Source: Gammaproteobacteria bacterium
GTDB lineage: Bacteria; Pseudomonadota; Gammaproteobacteria; Pseudomonadales; Balneatricaceae
Direction: 5' to 3'
Assembly (NCBI GenBank): GCA_028598985.1
Contig: JAQRMV010000001.1
Span: 1 to 49,780, forward strand
Length of the DNA stretch: 49,780 nucleotides
Positions 26,123 through 37,126 of the stretch are shown in pieces. Within the stretch, counting starts at the first letter, position 1; every line of letters begins with the position of its first letter. The notes under the pieces were generated by a model. The model made no database searches. It worked only from the letters and a program-made list of their open reading frames with translations, and was not told the origin of the DNA. The position numbers and the translations under genes are program-made.

Positions 26123-26885
26123 TCAAAAAGATACCGTATCACGCACGGTGTTAGTGGCGTTTGTTCTTTGTGTGGTTTGTTCTGTGATTGTATCGGCTGC
26201 TGCCGTTATGCTACGTGACCAACAGCAAGCCAATGCCGCTAACGAAAAGAAACTTAATATCTTAACTGCTGCTGGCATCGAAGTTGTTGATGGCGATTTA
26301 GATACAGCCTTTGCTGCTATCACGCCTAAGCTTGTGGATATGCGCACGGGCCAGTTTTCTACTGACCATGATGCAGTCACCTACAACATGCGTAAAGCTG
26401 CTAAAGACCCGGCTTTGTCTCGTGCATTAACGTCCGAGCAAGATATCGCTAGCATCCGTAAGCAGTCGATCTACAGTACTGTGTACTTAGTGGAAGGCGA
26501 ACAGGGTATTGAGCGTATCATTCTTCCGGTTCACGGCTACGGCTTATGGTCTACTTTGTATGGCTTTATCGCCTTAGACGGCGACTTTAATTCCGTGGTT
26601 GGTTTTGGCTTCTATGAGCATGCCGAGACTCCAGGGCTGGGTGGCGAAGTAGATAATCCAAAGTGGAAGTCGCAGTGGATGGGTAAGCAAGTTTATGCTG
26701 AAGGTTCCGATGTGCCCGTCATTGGTTTAATCAAGGGTACGGCGCCTGCCGGTGATCTACACAAGATCGACGGCCTAGCCGGTGCCACTCTAACCAGCAA
26801 TGGTGTGACTAACTTAGTGAAGTTTTGGTTGGGCGAACATGGTTTTGCACCATTGCTCGCTAAGCTTAAAGCAGGGGATGCCTAA
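26115..26885 (+). CDS. nqrC: Na+-translocating NADH:quinone reductase subunit C
   Basis: 256 aa from the ATG at 26115 ([16 protein letters not shown]), overlapping nqrB by eight bases; GAGGA lies ten bases upstream. One N-terminal transmembrane helix ([20 protein letters not shown]) anchors a periplasmic FMN-binding domain. The acceptor Thr is in the GATLTS motif near residue 225 ([13 protein letters not shown]), as required for ApbE-dependent flavinylation. Confidence 0.95.
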   Translation: MSNQKDTVSRTVLVAFVLCVVCSVIVSAAAVMLRDQQQANAANEKKLNILTAAGIEVVDGDLDTAFAAITPKLVDMRTGQFSTDHDAVTYNMRKAAKDPALSRALTSEQDIASIRKQSIYSTVYLVEGEQGIERIILPVHGYGLWSTLYGFIALDGDFNSVVGFGFYEHAETPGLGGEVDNPKWKSQWMGKQVYAEGSDVPVIGLIKGTAPAGDLHKIDGLAGATLTSNGVTNLVKFWLGEHGFAPLLAKLKAGDA

Positions 26886-26887
26886 TC

Positions 26888-27535
26888 ATGTCTAAGACAA
26901 AAGAAATCATACTCAGCCCTATTTTTGCCAACAACCCCATTGCGCTGCAAATATTGGGTGTGTGTTCGGCATTGGCTGTAACCAGCAGTCTAAAGGTAAC
27001 GGTGGTCATGTGTATTGCATTGACCGTGGTAACTGCATTCTCTAACTTCTTTATTGCTTCGATTCGTAATCACGTTCCAAACAGTATCCGCATTATTGTA
27101 CAAATGGTGATTATTGCCTCTTTGGTGATTTTGGTAGACCAGGTGCTTAAAGCCTACGCTTACGAAGTTAGTAAGCAGCTATCGGTATTTGTTGGTTTGA
27201 TTATTACTAACTGTATCGTTATGGGCCGTGCCGAAGCCTTTGCTATGCAAAATCCACCTATCCCGTCATTTTTTGACGGTATTGGTAACGGCTTAGGCTA
27301 CTCAGTGGTATTGCTGTTTGTGGCCGTATTACGAGAGCTCATTGGTTCTGGCACCCTCTATGGGTTTGAAATTTTACCTTTGGTGACGAATGGCGGTTGG
27401 TATTACTCCAACGGTTTGATGTTATTGCCACCGAGTGCTTTCTTTGTAATTGGTGGCTTCATTTGGCTGCTGCGTAATTCGAAGATAGATCAGGTTGAGC
27501 CGGTCGAATTCAAACTTGCGTCACACACTAAATAG
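26888..27535 (+). CDS. nqrD: Na+-translocating NADH:quinone reductase subunit D
   Basis: 215 aa, six predicted helices, homologous to NqrE. The cysteines in [12 protein letters not shown] and [15 protein letters not shown] correspond to the pair that, with the NqrE pair, holds an iron centre within the membrane in Vibrio cholerae NQR. Starts two bases after nqrC. Confidence 0.95.
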   Translation: MSKTKEIILSPIFANNPIALQILGVCSALAVTSSLKVTVVMCIALTVVTAFSNFFIASIRNHVPNSIRIIVQMVIIASLVILVDQVLKAYAYEVSKQLSVFVGLIITNCIVMGRAEAFAMQNPPIPSFFDGIGNGLGYSVVLLFVAVLRELIGSGTLYGFEILPLVTNGGWYYSNGLMLLPPSAFFVIGGFIWLLRNSKIDQVEPVEFKLASHTK

Positions 27536-27544
27536 GATCTGACA

Positions 27545-28156
27545 ATGATTGAACATTATATTAGCCTTTTTGTTAAAGCGGTGTTTGTAGAAAACATGGC
27601 CTTGGCATTCTTCTTAGGCATGTGTACTTTCTTGGCTATTTCTAAGAAAGTTAAAACGGCCATTGGCCTTGGTGTGGCGGTGATTGTAGTACTCACCATT
27701 ACGGTGCCAGTAAACAACTTAATTTATACCTACCTGCTTGCCGATGGCGCTTTAGCCTGGGCTGGTTTACCCGATGTTAACTTGAGCTTCTTAGGCTTGA
27801 TTTCATACATTGGCGTGATTGCAGCCATGGTGCAGATTTTGGAAATGCTGTTGGACAAGTACATGCCTTCTTTGTACAACGCACTTGGGGTTTTCCTGCC
27901 CCTAATTACCGTAAACTGCGCCATCATGGGTGCAGCCTTGTTTATGGTAGAACGTGATTACAATTTTGGTGAATCCGTCGTGTACGGTATGGGCGCAGGT
28001 GTGGGTTGGGCTCTTGCCATAGCCACCTTGGCCGGTATTCGTGAAAAGCTTAAGTATTCAGATGTGCCTGCAGGCCTACGGGGCTTGGGTATTACTTTTG
28101 TGACAGTAGGTTTAATGTCACTTGGCTTTATGTCTTTCTCTGGCATCCAGCTGTAA
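27545..28156 (+). CDS. nqrE: Na+-translocating NADH:quinone reductase subunit E
   Basis: 203 aa, six helices. [20 protein letters not shown] is the canonical start. Cysteines in [12 protein letters not shown] and [12 protein letters not shown] complete the intramembrane iron site shared with NqrD. Confidence 0.95.
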   Translation: MIEHYISLFVKAVFVENMALAFFLGMCTFLAISKKVKTAIGLGVAVIVVLTITVPVNNLIYTYLLADGALAWAGLPDVNLSFLGLISYIGVIAAMVQILEMLLDKYMPSLYNALGVFLPLITVNCAIMGAALFMVERDYNFGESVVYGMGAGVGWALAIATLAGIREKLKYSDVPAGLRGLGITFVTVGLMSLGFMSFSGIQL

Positions 28157-28181
28157 AGCACACTACACAAGGTATTGATGT

Positions 28182-29411
28182 ATGAATAATGAAATTACCC
28201 TCGGTGTATTAATGTTTACCGCAGTGGTTCTCTCGTTGGTAGCGATCATTATGATTGCTCGCAACCAATTGGTGAGTTCTGGTGCTGTAACCATTTCTAT
28301 CAACGACGATCCAGAAAAAGCCATTACGGTTCCAGCTGGCGACAAGTTGCTACAAACCCTTTCTGCTCAAGGCATTTTCTTAGCCTCGGCTTGTGGTGGT
28401 GGCGGTACGTGTGCTCAGTGCCGTTGTATTGTTAAAGATGGCGGCGGCTCTATGTTGGCCACTGAAGAAAGCCATTTCACCATGCGTGAAGCCAAAGATG
28501 GCTGGCGGTTGTCGTGTCAGGTTGCTGTAAAGCAAGACATGAACATTGAAGTAGAAGAAGACGTATTTGGTGTAAAGCAATGGGAATGTACCGTTGAATC
28601 TAACCCTAACGTAGCCACTTTTATCAAGGAATTGACGCTAAAATTGCCTGAAGGCGAAAACGTTGATTTCCGCGCAGGCGGTTACGTGCAGCTAGAATGT
28701 CCTCCCCATTCAATCGACTACAAAACCTTTGACATTGAAGAAGAGTATCGTGGCGATTGGGATAAGTTTGATGTATGGCAGCACAAATCTGTGGTAGATG
28801 AACCTACCGTCCGTGCATATTCAATGGCTAACTACCCAGAAGAGCAGGGCGTTGTTAAGTTTAATATTCGTATAGCTTCTCCTCCTCCGGGTAGCAGCGG
28901 TATCCCACCGGGTATCATGTCTTCTTATGTATTCAACTTGAAGCCTGGCGACAAGATGAAGGTCTATGGTCCGTTTGGTGAATTCTTTGCTAAAGATACT
29001 GATGCAGAAATGATCTTCATTGGTGGTGGAGCAGGCATGGCGCCGATGCGCTCGCACATCTTTGATCAGCTAAAGCGTTTACATACTACTCGTAAGATGT
29101 CTTTCTGGTACGGTGCTCGTTCTATGCGTGAAGCCTTCTACGGTGAAGAGTATGATGCGTTAGCAGCAGAAAATGACAACTTCGATTGGCACTTAGCTCT
29201 TTCTGATCCTCAACCCGAGGATAACTGGGATGGCCTGACCGGTTTTATTCATAACGTATTGTTTGAAAACTACCTAAAAGACCACGATGCTCCGGAAGAT
29301 TGCGAGTTCTACATGTGTGGGCCTCCAATGATGAATGCTGCTGTTGTGCAAATGCTTAAGGATCTTGGCGTTGAAGACGAGAACATTCTGTTGGATGACT
29401 TTGGCGGGTAG
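28182..29411 (+). CDS. nqrF: Na+-translocating NADH:quinone reductase subunit F
   Basis: 409 aa electron-entry subunit. Domain order: N-terminal membrane helix (residues about 5-25), 2Fe-2S ferredoxin domain with [12 protein letters not shown] plus a downstream Cys in RLSCQV, FAD domain with RAYSMANYP, and NADH domain with [12 protein letters not shown] and the final [13 protein letters not shown]. It oxidises NADH and passes electrons through FAD and the iron-sulfur cluster to the flavins of NqrC and NqrB. Confidence 0.96.
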   Translation: MNNEITLGVLMFTAVVLSLVAIIMIARNQLVSSGAVTISINDDPEKAITVPAGDKLLQTLSAQGIFLASACGGGGTCAQCRCIVKDGGGSMLATEESHFTMREAKDGWRLSCQVAVKQDMNIEVEEDVFGVKQWECTVESNPNVATFIKELTLKLPEGENVDFRAGGYVQLECPPHSIDYKTFDIEEEYRGDWDKFDVWQHKSVVDEPTVRAYSMANYPEEQGVVKFNIRIASPPPGSSGIPPGIMSSYVFNLKPGDKMKVYGPFGEFFAKDTDAEMIFIGGGAGMAPMRSHIFDQLKRLHTTRKMSFWYGARSMREAFYGEEYDALAAENDNFDWHLALSDPQPEDNWDGLTGFIHNVLFENYLKDHDAPEDCEFYMCGPPMMNAAVVQMLKDLGVEDENILLDDFGG

Positions 29412-30453
29412 CATCAAACTCTTGCGGCAATGGTTGCGAAAAATTGGCCTGGCCATGTGGTGTGCAGTAATGTTCATCATGTTGCCGGGCTGTTCTGCGT
29501 CTGAAGGGGTAGAAATTGAAGCGATCACTGGTTTAGCGATGGGTACTAGCTATACGGTTAAATGGGTCAGCTCTGATCATGTAAAAGATGTGGATATTGC
29601 TAAAGGGGTAAAAAGTGAGTTAGCACGGGTAGAAGCCAGTATGTCTACCTATTTGGATGCTTCTGATCTTAATGGTTTTAACGGTGCGCCGGTTAATGAA
29701 TGGCATGCGGTACCTGAGGAAATGGCGGTTTTAGTGGCACGAGCCCTTGCGATTAGTGCACAAACCCAGGGTGCTTTTGATATTACCGTAGGGCCTTTAG
29801 TGGACCTATGGGGATTTGGTCCAGACCCAGTCCCTGAATATATTCCTAGTCAAACTGCCTTAGATGCCTTACGGCCTGCTATTGGGTACCAAAATTTGCA
29901 GGTGCAGCGCCAGCCCCCTGCGTTGTTAAAAAAGGCCACCAGTGCTATTGATCTGTCTGCCATTGCTAAAGGTTATAGTGTAGACGTTATTGCACAGTGG
30001 TTAGAGGCTCATGAATTCAACGATTACCTTGTTGAAGTGGGTGGGGAGCTTAGGGCCCATGGCCATAAACCCGACGGTTCACCTTGGCGCATCGCCATTG
30101 AAACGCCTTCAGAGGATGCTAGGCAAATTTACCAAGTGGTTAAAGTAAATAATATGGCGGTGGCTACTTCTGGCAATTACCGTAATTATTACCAACAAGA
30201 GGGTGTGCGCTACTCCCATACATTAGATCCCAGTACATTAAGGCCCGTAACCCATAATTTGGCTTCGGTCACTGTGATTGATGCCAGTGCAGCCCGGGCT
30301 GATGCTTTGGCTACTGCACTGATGGTGATGGGAGGCGACGATGGCGTTATCTGGGCAACTATGCATCAGGTGCCCGCTTACTTTATAATGAAACAAGCCA
30401 ATGGCTTTGTGGCACAATCTACCGCAGGCTTTAATACATATTTGGAGAACTAA
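29395..30453 (+). CDS. apbE: FAD:protein FMN transferase, lipoprotein
   Basis: Attaches FMN covalently to Thr in NqrB and NqrC. I favour the ATG at 29395 (352 aa), which overlaps nqrF by 17 bases. The signal region [19 protein letters not shown] has a lipobox-like LPGC, so the mature enzyme is probably tethered to a membrane in the periplasm. ApbE motifs: MGTSYTVKW near the N-terminus, [12 protein letters not shown], the [13 protein letters not shown] block and the Mg-binding [18 protein letters not shown]. An upstream start at 29335 would put hydrophilic sequence before the signal peptide and is unlikely. Confidence 0.93.
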   Translation: MTLAGSIKLLRQWLRKIGLAMWCAVMFIMLPGCSASEGVEIEAITGLAMGTSYTVKWVSSDHVKDVDIAKGVKSELARVEASMSTYLDASDLNGFNGAPVNEWHAVPEEMAVLVARALAISAQTQGAFDITVGPLVDLWGFGPDPVPEYIPSQTALDALRPAIGYQNLQVQRQPPALLKKATSAIDLSAIAKGYSVDVIAQWLEAHEFNDYLVEVGGELRAHGHKPDGSPWRIAIETPSEDARQIYQVVKVNNMAVATSGNYRNYYQQEGVRYSHTLDPSTLRPVTHNLASVTVIDASAARADALATALMVMGGDDGVIWATMHQVPAYFIMKQANGFVAQSTAGFNTYLEN

Positions 30454-30702
30454 ATGGAAACCATGATCTTAACTTTTGTGGTGTTAAGTCTAATTGTTGT
30501 AGGTATGGCAGTAGGCGTGTTAATGGGTCGTAAGCCTATTGCAGGGTCTTGTGGTGGCATGACAGCCTTGGGGATGGATGTAGCTTGTGACGTATGTAAA
30601 GGCGACCCAGACGTGTGCGAAACAGAACAGCAAAAGACAATTAAAGCCGATAAGATGGTGTCTGATTCTGTAGCTGACATTAGCTACGATGCTAGTCGCT
30701 AA
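30454..30702 (+). CDS. nqrM: NQR maturation protein NqrM (DUF539)
   Basis: 82 aa. One N-terminal transmembrane helix (ILTFVVLSLIVVGMAVGVLMG) then a cysteine-rich tail: SCGGM, VACDVCKGDPDVC, giving four cysteines. NqrM is needed for NQR assembly and is thought to supply the iron of the NqrD/NqrE centre. The ATG follows the apbE stop without a gap. Confidence 0.93.
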   Translation: METMILTFVVLSLIVVGMAVGVLMGRKPIAGSCGGMTALGMDVACDVCKGDPDVCETEQQKTIKADKMVSDSVADISYDASR

Positions 30703-30750
30703 GTACGATTAAGCTGTTTAATAAAAAATTCAGTAGGTAGAGAGAACAAC

Positions 30751-32154
30751 ATGGCAGATTATGATTACGATTTAGTCGTTATTGGCACCGGGCCTGCAGG
30801 TGAAGCTGCGGCGATTAATGCAGCTAAGCTAGGTCGTAAAGTGGCAGTAGTAGAAATGCGTGACCAGGTAGGTGGTGGTTGTGCCCATAAAGGCACCATC
30901 CCTTCAAAAGCTTTACGTCATTCTGTAAAACAAATTGTTGAATTTAATACTAACCCAATGTTCCGCATTATTGGTGAACCTAAAAACTTCTCATTTCCAA
31001 AGGTGCTTAAAACCGCCAGTGAAGTCATTGCTAAGCAAGTGATGCTTCATACTCAATTTTATGCCCGTAATCGCGTGGATGTGTTTTTTGGCCGAGCTCG
31101 TTTTGTAGACCGTAATAACATTGAAGTATTAGGCAATGAAACCAGTGAATATCTGCATTTTGACCAAGCTGTGATTGCCACGGGCTCCAGCCCATACGAA
31201 CCAGGTGATGTCGATTTTTCTCATCCGCGTATTTATACCAGTGACACGGTATTAAACCTAGAACATACGCCACGTACATTGATTATTTATGGTGCTGGTG
31301 TTATTGGTTCTGAGTATGCCTCTATTTTTGCAGGCCTTGGGGTTAAAGTAGAGCTAGTGGATAACCGAGCTAACTTGTTGGAATTTCTCGACGTGGAAAT
31401 TTCAGACTCTTTAAGCTACCACTTAAGAAACAATGGTGTGCGTATACGCCACAATGAAACCTATAAAAGCGTTTCAACGGATGATTCCTCCGTGTCTATG
31501 GAGCTAGAGTCGGGCAAACGTATTCGGGCGGATATGCTATTGTTCTGCAACGGACGTTCAGGCAATACCAAAGACTTAGGTTTAGAAAATTTGGGTATTG
31601 AAGCTAATGGCCGCGGCCATTTAGAAATAGATCAGCGTTACCAAACCAGCGTTGAAGGCATTTATGCTGCTGGTGACGTTGTAGGTTGGCCCAGTTTAGC
31701 TTCGGCTGCATATGACCAAGGCCGCTCCGCAGCCACAGACCTATTAGGGTTGCCGGGTTTCCGTTTTGTTGATGACGTGCCAACGGGCATTTTTACTATT
31801 CCAGAAATTAGCTCATTAGGTAAAACTGAAGAGCAACTTACCGCGGATCAGGTGCCTTACGAAGTGGGACAAGCCTTCTTTAAAGACCTTGCTCGAGCAC
31901 AAATCAGTGGTGAAGTTGTAGGGATGTTAAAGATATTATTTCATCGAGAAACCTACGAAATTTTGGGTATTCATTGCTTTGGTGACCGTGCCTCTGAAAT
32001 CATTCATATCGGCCAAGCTATCATGAACCAAAAAGGTGAAGCTAATACTATTGAGTATTTTGTTAATAATACCTTCAACTTCCCAACCATGGCTGAAGCT
32101 TATCGAGTTGCAGCCCAGTTGGGTTTAAACAGAGCTCGACAAATTAATAATTAA
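30751..32154 (+). CDS. sthA: Soluble pyridine nucleotide transhydrogenase
   Basis: 467 aa FAD enzyme that passes hydride between NADPH and NAD+. FAD-binding [10 protein letters not shown] is at residues 12-21. The [17 protein letters not shown] segment keeps only one cysteine where disulfide reductases have CxxxxC, which is the SthA hallmark. NAD-binding [15 protein letters not shown] lies in the middle and the C-terminal dimer domain has [17 protein letters not shown]. In this order after nqr it probably drains excess NADPH to the NADH-using pump. Confidence 0.95.
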   Translation: MADYDYDLVVIGTGPAGEAAAINAAKLGRKVAVVEMRDQVGGGCAHKGTIPSKALRHSVKQIVEFNTNPMFRIIGEPKNFSFPKVLKTASEVIAKQVMLHTQFYARNRVDVFFGRARFVDRNNIEVLGNETSEYLHFDQAVIATGSSPYEPGDVDFSHPRIYTSDTVLNLEHTPRTLIIYGAGVIGSEYASIFAGLGVKVELVDNRANLLEFLDVEISDSLSYHLRNNGVRIRHNETYKSVSTDDSSVSMELESGKRIRADMLLFCNGRSGNTKDLGLENLGIEANGRGHLEIDQRYQTSVEGIYAAGDVVGWPSLASAAYDQGRSAATDLLGLPGFRFVDDVPTGIFTIPEISSLGKTEEQLTADQVPYEVGQAFFKDLARAQISGEVVGMLKILFHRETYEILGIHCFGDRASEIIHIGQAIMNQKGEANTIEYFVNNTFNFPTMAEAYRVAAQLGLNRARQINN

Positions 32155-32158
32155 GCTT

Positions 32159-33400
32159 ATGTTCCAATCCATTGCTTTGACCGTTGGTCTTAGGTACATC
32201 CGCGCTCAACGGCAAAATCACTTCATTTCGTTTATTTCGCTCATTTCCATGTTGGGTTTAGTGCTGGGAGTTACGGTGCTTATTCTGGTGCTGTCGGTGA
32301 TGAATGGATTTGACCAAGAGCTAAGGCAACGTATTTTGGGTATGGTGCCCCACGCAATTGTGCAAACGGCAGAACCTATCATGGATTGGCAGCAGCCGGC
32401 CAACATCGCTATACAGGTTGCAGGAGTTGTGGGCGTCGCCCCTTTCGTACATGCCCAAGGGATGTTTAATAACAGAGGCAGAGTGCAGCCAGTGTTGTTG
32501 CATGGCATAGATCCAGAAGCCGAAGCTAAAGTGTCTATTTTACCAAACCATATGACCCTCGGGCTTGTCTCAGACTTAAAAGAAGGTGAGTTTAATATCC
32601 TCATGGGTGATTTACTCGCACGTCAATTAGGCGTCAAGCTCGGTGATAAAGTTACCTTATTTATGCCCGAGGCTTCGTTAACAGTGGCGGGCATTGTGCC
32701 ACGGCTAAAGCGTTTTACTCTTGTGGGTATCTTTAAAGTAGGCGCCGAGCTTGATGCAAATCTAGCTATTATGCACATTACCGACGCCAGTAAATTGAAA
32801 CGTTTAGGGGGCGGGGTAGAAGGCCTGCGTCTAAAGCTGGATGATTTGTTTTCAGCGCCAGAAAAGGCTCAACAAGTGGCTTTGAAATTGCCCGGCCAAT
32901 ATTGGACCAATGATTGGACTCGAACCCATGGCAGTTTATTTCAAGCCATTCAGCTAGAGCGCCGTATGCTGGGATTGTTATTAATGCTTGTAGTGGCTGT
33001 AGCGGCATTTAATATTGTTTCTACACTGGTCATGTTAGTGGTAGAAAAACAAGCAGATATCGCCATTTTGCGTACCTTAGGCGCAAGCCAACGTGAAGTG
33101 ATGGGAATCTTTATTGTACAAGGCAGTATTATTGGTTTTTTAGGGACTCTGTTAGGCACACTGCTAGGGGTAGTATCGGCACTTAATATTACTCGTCTTG
33201 TGGATTGGGTTGAACAAATGTTTGGTTTTAAGGTACTTAATGCCGATGTTTACTTCATCAGCTACTTTCCGTCCCAAGTAAAGTGGGAAGACGTATTGTT
33301 GATTAGTGTGGTCTCATTTATTTTATGTGTTATGGCTACCCTTTATCCTGCGTGGCGAGCGTCAAAAGTAGAGCCGGCAGAGGTATTGCGCCATGAATAG
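32159..33400 (+). CDS. Lipoprotein-releasing ABC transporter permease (LolC/LolE/LolF family)
   Basis: 413 aa inner-membrane subunit. One N-terminal helix after RYIRAQRQNHFISFIS, a large periplasmic domain (residues about 50-270) and three C-terminal helices (LLLMLVVAVAAFNIVSTLVM onward), the Lol permease topology. LolCDE extracts outer-membrane lipoproteins and hands them to LolA. Only one such permease is encoded here beside lolD, so it may be LolC with LolE elsewhere, or a homodimeric LolF. Overlaps lolD by eight bases. Confidence 0.9.
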   Translation: MFQSIALTVGLRYIRAQRQNHFISFISLISMLGLVLGVTVLILVLSVMNGFDQELRQRILGMVPHAIVQTAEPIMDWQQPANIAIQVAGVVGVAPFVHAQGMFNNRGRVQPVLLHGIDPEAEAKVSILPNHMTLGLVSDLKEGEFNILMGDLLARQLGVKLGDKVTLFMPEASLTVAGIVPRLKRFTLVGIFKVGAELDANLAIMHITDASKLKRLGGGVEGLRLKLDDLFSAPEKAQQVALKLPGQYWTNDWTRTHGSLFQAIQLERRMLGLLLMLVVAVAAFNIVSTLVMLVVEKQADIAILRTLGASQREVMGIFIVQGSIIGFLGTLLGTLLGVVSALNITRLVDWVEQMFGFKVLNADVYFISYFPSQVKWEDVLLISVVSFILCVMATLYPAWRASKVEPAEVLRHE

Positions 33401-34070
33401 TTGGGTGCTCCAAGCTAACGAATTAACAAAGTCTTTTAAAGATGGCGAGCGACAAGTGAGGGTGCTTAAAGACCTGAGTTTGCAGCTGGCCCAGGGCCAA
33501 AGCATGGCCATCATTGGTGCTTCAGGTTCTGGCAAAAGTACCTTGCTGCAATTGTTGGCGGGTCTTGAGCAACCTGACAAAGGCAGCGTGTTGGTGATGG
33601 GTGAGAACTTGTCCAATTTAACGGGTGATCAAGCCGCTAGGCTACGTAATAAACACCTGGGTTTTGTCTTTCAGTTCCATCATTTGTTGGCTGAGTTTAG
33701 TGCCGTAGAAAATGTCATGCTGCCTTACATCATGGCAGGTAATAAACCTGCAGAGGCTCGGCTAAAAGCTAAGGCTATGTTAGAGCGGGTAGGCTTGGCA
33801 GGGCGTATAAGTCATAGGCCTGGCACTTTGTCTGGCGGAGAGCGCCAGCGTGTGGCTATTGCACGGGCATTGATTAACGAACCGGCGTGTTTGCTTATGG
33901 ATGAACCAACAGGCAATTTAGATCAATATAATGCACAACAAACATTGGCTTTGTTAAAACAACTACAAACAGATTTAGGCACCGCATTTGTTGCTGTGAC
34001 CCATGATTTAGAATTAGCCAGCCAACTTGATATTCAGCTTAAATTGCAAGAAGGGTGTTTGCTGGGTTAA
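33393..34070 (+). CDS. lolD: Lipoprotein-releasing system ATP-binding protein
   Basis: 225 aa. Walker A GASGSGKST, the LolD-specific region HLGFVFQFHHLLAEFSAVENVMLP (clear in FQFHHLLAEF), signature LSGGERQRVAIARAL and Walker B LLMDEPTGNLD. Energises extraction of lipoproteins by the membrane partner encoded just upstream. Convergent with the DUF2062 gene; the ends overlap by four bases. Confidence 0.95.
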   Translation: MNSWVLQANELTKSFKDGERQVRVLKDLSLQLAQGQSMAIIGASGSGKSTLLQLLAGLEQPDKGSVLVMGENLSNLTGDQAARLRNKHLGFVFQFHHLLAEFSAVENVMLPYIMAGNKPAEARLKAKAMLERVGLAGRISHRPGTLSGGERQRVAIARALINEPACLLMDEPTGNLDQYNAQQTLALLKQLQTDLGTAFVAVTHDLELASQLDIQLKLQEGCLLG

Positions 34071-34573
34071 TGCTTGCGTTTAAGCCAGTTGCGTTTCACT
34101 TGCCAAGTCCATAGTAATTGCACGGTAAAAAAAGCCACCACGGCTAATATAATACCTCCCGCAAATGAGCCAGCGTAAAGCGGCTTCCATAACATATGTA
34201 GTTGGTTGAATAACCAATGTCCAGACCACTCAAAGTCTAGCTGATGGGTAGGTGTTTGTAATATCCATGAACCAAATTTGTAATTAATATAAAAAATGGG
34301 TGCCATAGTCAATGGATTACTTACCCAAACCAACGCTACAGACAAAGGAATATTAGCCCCCCACATTAAGGCAATGAAGGCCGCTAGCAACATTTGCAGC
34401 GGTATAGGGATCATGCAACAAAACAGACCTATGGCACAGCCTTTGGCTACGCTACTACGTTTAAAGCCCCATAATTTAGTGTTGTGCATCAATCCGCTTA
34501 ACCAACCCAATGATTTATATTGACTGATTGTTTTTGGATCTGGGCTAATGCGTTTAAAAAATTTACGCGGCAT
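34067..34573 (-). CDS. DUF2062 domain membrane protein
   Basis: 168 aa. N-terminal RISPDPKTISQYKSL is the conserved lead of DUF2062 proteins. Hydrophobic helices follow (GCAIGLFCCMIPIPLQMLLAAF, ALVWVSNPLTMAPIFYI, and a C-terminal pair). SNPLTMAPIFY is the family hallmark. Function unknown. A DUF2062 gene sits in the same place, between lolD and comEC, in Pseudomonas. Confidence 0.88.
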   Translation of the reverse strand: MPRKFFKRISPDPKTISQYKSLGWLSGLMHNTKLWGFKRSSVAKGCAIGLFCCMIPIPLQMLLAAFIALMWGANIPLSVALVWVSNPLTMAPIFYINYKFGSWILQTPTHQLDFEWSGHWLFNQLHMLWKPLYAGSFAGGIILAVVAFFTVQLLWTWQVKRNWLKRKH

Positions 34574-34690
34574 GGTCTAACCTTATTAGTAACGACAAGT
34601 AAGGTGATTATCATGCGCCTACCTTACTGACTAAGTATGCGCTTATATACTGGCTAAGCCAAGGTTTAGCCTGCTCAAGGATGAGGGGTT

Positions 34691-37126
34691 ATGTATATTA
34701 ATGGTTTGTTTTTGTTACTAATTTGGTGCTTAGGTTGGTCTGACTTAGGTTTTATTAATGGGTTGTACCTAGTTCTCCTGTTATTGGTAGGCATGCTAGT
34801 GCCTTTCGTGCGTCCATGGTCGTGTGTGGCATTGCTGGTTTTTTTGTTGGCCGGCATGCTTCAGTATCAACGCATTAATACTCAATTTCCACCAATGCTA
34901 ACCAGCAAAGATTTGTATATTAATGCCTGCGTTGCCCGGCTTAAAGAAACCCCATCTGGGCTTAGCCTTTTATTAACTCACCTCGCCGTTATGCCGCCGT
35001 TCATTGCCAGCAATAAAAGCTATGGTGGGGTTAAAAAATCTTTGGGTGGGCAGGTTAAAGTGACTGTTTATCGTCATACTGAAGCAGCACAACCCATGCT
35101 CAGCACAGACGAAAAAATATCGGGTTTAGCGGGGCTAATAGGGCACAAAGTAGAGCTTGTTGTGCGCCTAAAAGGCGCCAAAAATTATCAAAATCCCCAC
35201 AGTCATAACTATATTCGCTGGAGCCAACTTGAAGGACAAGTGGCATCGGGTTATGTAAAAACCTGGTTGTCTACAGGGGAAGACTGCTTGGGCGCCGATT
35301 GGATTAAATTTAAATTAGCTAAGCTGCGGCAGACGTTATGGCAAGAATTACAAAGCATCGCTGTTGCCCATGATGTTTCTCCAAGCTCTTTAAGCTTGTG
35401 GGGTGCTCTCATGCTAGGTCAAACCAGCGCTCTTTCCTCCGATCAATGGCGAGTTTTGGCAGCAACGGGGACTACGCATTTATTAGTCATTTCGGGGCTT
35501 CATGTTGGTTTGGTGGCGTTGTTAGTTATGTTGTTGGTGCGTCTAGTGATGTTTCCATTTACCACTGCAAGTGGTGTGGTGATGCGTGCAGGGGCTTGGG
35601 TGGGCATCCTTTCTGCACTTGCCTTTGCTTTGGTGAGCGGTTTTGGGTTGCCTGCACAACGTGCCGTTATTATGTTGATAGGGCTTATGTGGGGGACTAT
35701 GTGGGGGTTGCAGTTGGCGTTTATGCAGCGCATATTTATTGCGTTTTTTATCACGCTAATCCTACAGCCTAATAGTGCAATGAGTTTGGGTTTTTGGTTG
35801 TCTTATACTGCGGTATTGGCATTAGGGCTGGTTTGGTACAGGTCAACTCATCAAAAACGCTGGCATCAATTACTGCGGTTACTGGCTGCTCAAGGTGTCT
35901 TGTCGTTGGTGCTATTACCAGTTATCGCTATAGGTACTGGTTATGTAAGCTTAGTGGGGCCCTTGGTGAATATTGTGTTGGTGCCTTTTTTTAGCCTACT
36001 GCTGATACCGATATTGCTGTTGATTAGTGTGTTAATGGTTTTTTTACCTATGCCCTTGTGGGTTTTTAATAGCGTAGATGCCACATTATCTACTGTGTGG
36101 GGTGTCTTAGATCAGCTAGCACAATTAACTTGGGTGCAAGCTGATGTCGGGTTTGTTTCAATTTATGTGTGGGTGCCTGTTTTGTTGGTGAGCTGTATTA
36201 GTTTGATTTTTCGACGCTGGTATTGGCCAGTAGCAAGTTTATTGTTACCGCTGTTGGTGCTCTTGTCAGTGCTGGCATTTAATAATTACCGAGTGGGAAC
36301 GCCCAAAGAGGTGATAATTACCCTGCTAGATGTGGGGCAGGGGCTAAGCTTATGGGTGCACCAAGGCGAGCAACATATGCTTTACGATGTGGGCCAGCGT
36401 TATAGCAGTGGGTTTAATATGGTCGATGCGGTTATATTGCCAGAATTTAAAGCGCAAAGTGTCAGCTTATTAAACTTATTGATGATTGGGCATTGGGATA
36501 AAGACCACAGCGGCGGTTTGTCCACCTTGTTGCAGCAACAACCGGTTGAACGGCTAGTTTTGCCAACGCTTTTAAATGCCAAGCTGGAACCACAACTCAA
36601 ATTAAAAGATATAGCGGTGAGCCGTTGTCAAACCACACCGTGGGATAATGTTTGGAAAGCAAGTGACTTTGATTCTGGTTCTAGTCTAGACACAAAAACT
36701 GTACTTCAATGGCGTCAAATTGCTTTGGCCGAGTTGGGTCTGAAAGGGAATAATGCATCCTGCGTGGTATTGCTAAAAGTAAATGGCAGGCAGCTATTGA
36801 TTGCTGGTGATATTGAAGCTAAGGCCGAATCTTTGTTGCTAGAACTTGCACAGCAAACAAACCCCGCTGCTTTGGTGAGTGATATTTTAATTGCACCTCA
36901 TCATGGTAGTAAAACGTCGTCTACCTCGGCATTGTTAAATTATGTTAGGCCGGCTTTTGTACTAGTGTCTGCAGGTAAGGGTAATTCATATGGTCACCCA
37001 CATCCGCAGATCACTAGATCTTATTGGGCCCATGGCAGTCATTGGTACAATACTGGAAGGAATGGTCAAATTAAAGTAGTGATAGGGGTCGACGGCGGAT
37101 ATAGCGTCACGCCACACCTACCCTAG
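34691..37126 (+). CDS. comEC: DNA internalization competence protein ComEC/Rec2
   Basis: 811 aa, full length. N-terminal short membrane region plus DUF4131-like soluble part (residues about 65-195), competence domain with many helices (LLVISGLHVGLVALL, GLPAQRAVIMLIG), and a C-terminal metallo-beta-lactamase domain (ITLLDVGQGLSLWV, IGHWDKDHSGG, IAPHHGSKTSS). ComEC forms the inner-membrane pore for single-stranded DNA during transformation. The intact reading frame suggests natural competence, though type IV pilus genes are outside the window. A hairpin with GGCTAA/TTAGCC arms (34652-34671) sits just before the start. Confidence 0.93.
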   Translation: MYINGLFLLLIWCLGWSDLGFINGLYLVLLLLVGMLVPFVRPWSCVALLVFLLAGMLQYQRINTQFPPMLTSKDLYINACVARLKETPSGLSLLLTHLAVMPPFIASNKSYGGVKKSLGGQVKVTVYRHTEAAQPMLSTDEKISGLAGLIGHKVELVVRLKGAKNYQNPHSHNYIRWSQLEGQVASGYVKTWLSTGEDCLGADWIKFKLAKLRQTLWQELQSIAVAHDVSPSSLSLWGALMLGQTSALSSDQWRVLAATGTTHLLVISGLHVGLVALLVMLLVRLVMFPFTTASGVVMRAGAWVGILSALAFALVSGFGLPAQRAVIMLIGLMWGTMWGLQLAFMQRIFIAFFITLILQPNSAMSLGFWLSYTAVLALGLVWYRSTHQKRWHQLLRLLAAQGVLSLVLLPVIAIGTGYVSLVGPLVNIVLVPFFSLLLIPILLLISVLMVFLPMPLWVFNSVDATLSTVWGVLDQLAQLTWVQADVGFVSIYVWVPVLLVSCISLIFRRWYWPVASLLLPLLVLLSVLAFNNYRVGTPKEVIITLLDVGQGLSLWVHQGEQHMLYDVGQRYSSGFNMVDAVILPEFKAQSVSLLNLLMIGHWDKDHSGGLSTLLQQQPVERLVLPTLLNAKLEPQLKLKDIAVSRCQTTPWDNVWKASDFDSGSSLDTKTVLQWRQIALAELGLKGNNASCVVLLKVNGRQLLIAGDIEAKAESLLLELAQQTNPAALVSDILIAPHHGSKTSSTSALLNYVRPAFVLVSAGKGNSYGHPHPQITRSYWAHGSHWYNTGRNGQIKVVIGVDGGYSVTPHLP

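Noticed and set aside
32218-32604. 128-aa frame antisense to the Lol permease
   Set aside because: Fully overlaps a well-supported gene and has no independent support.
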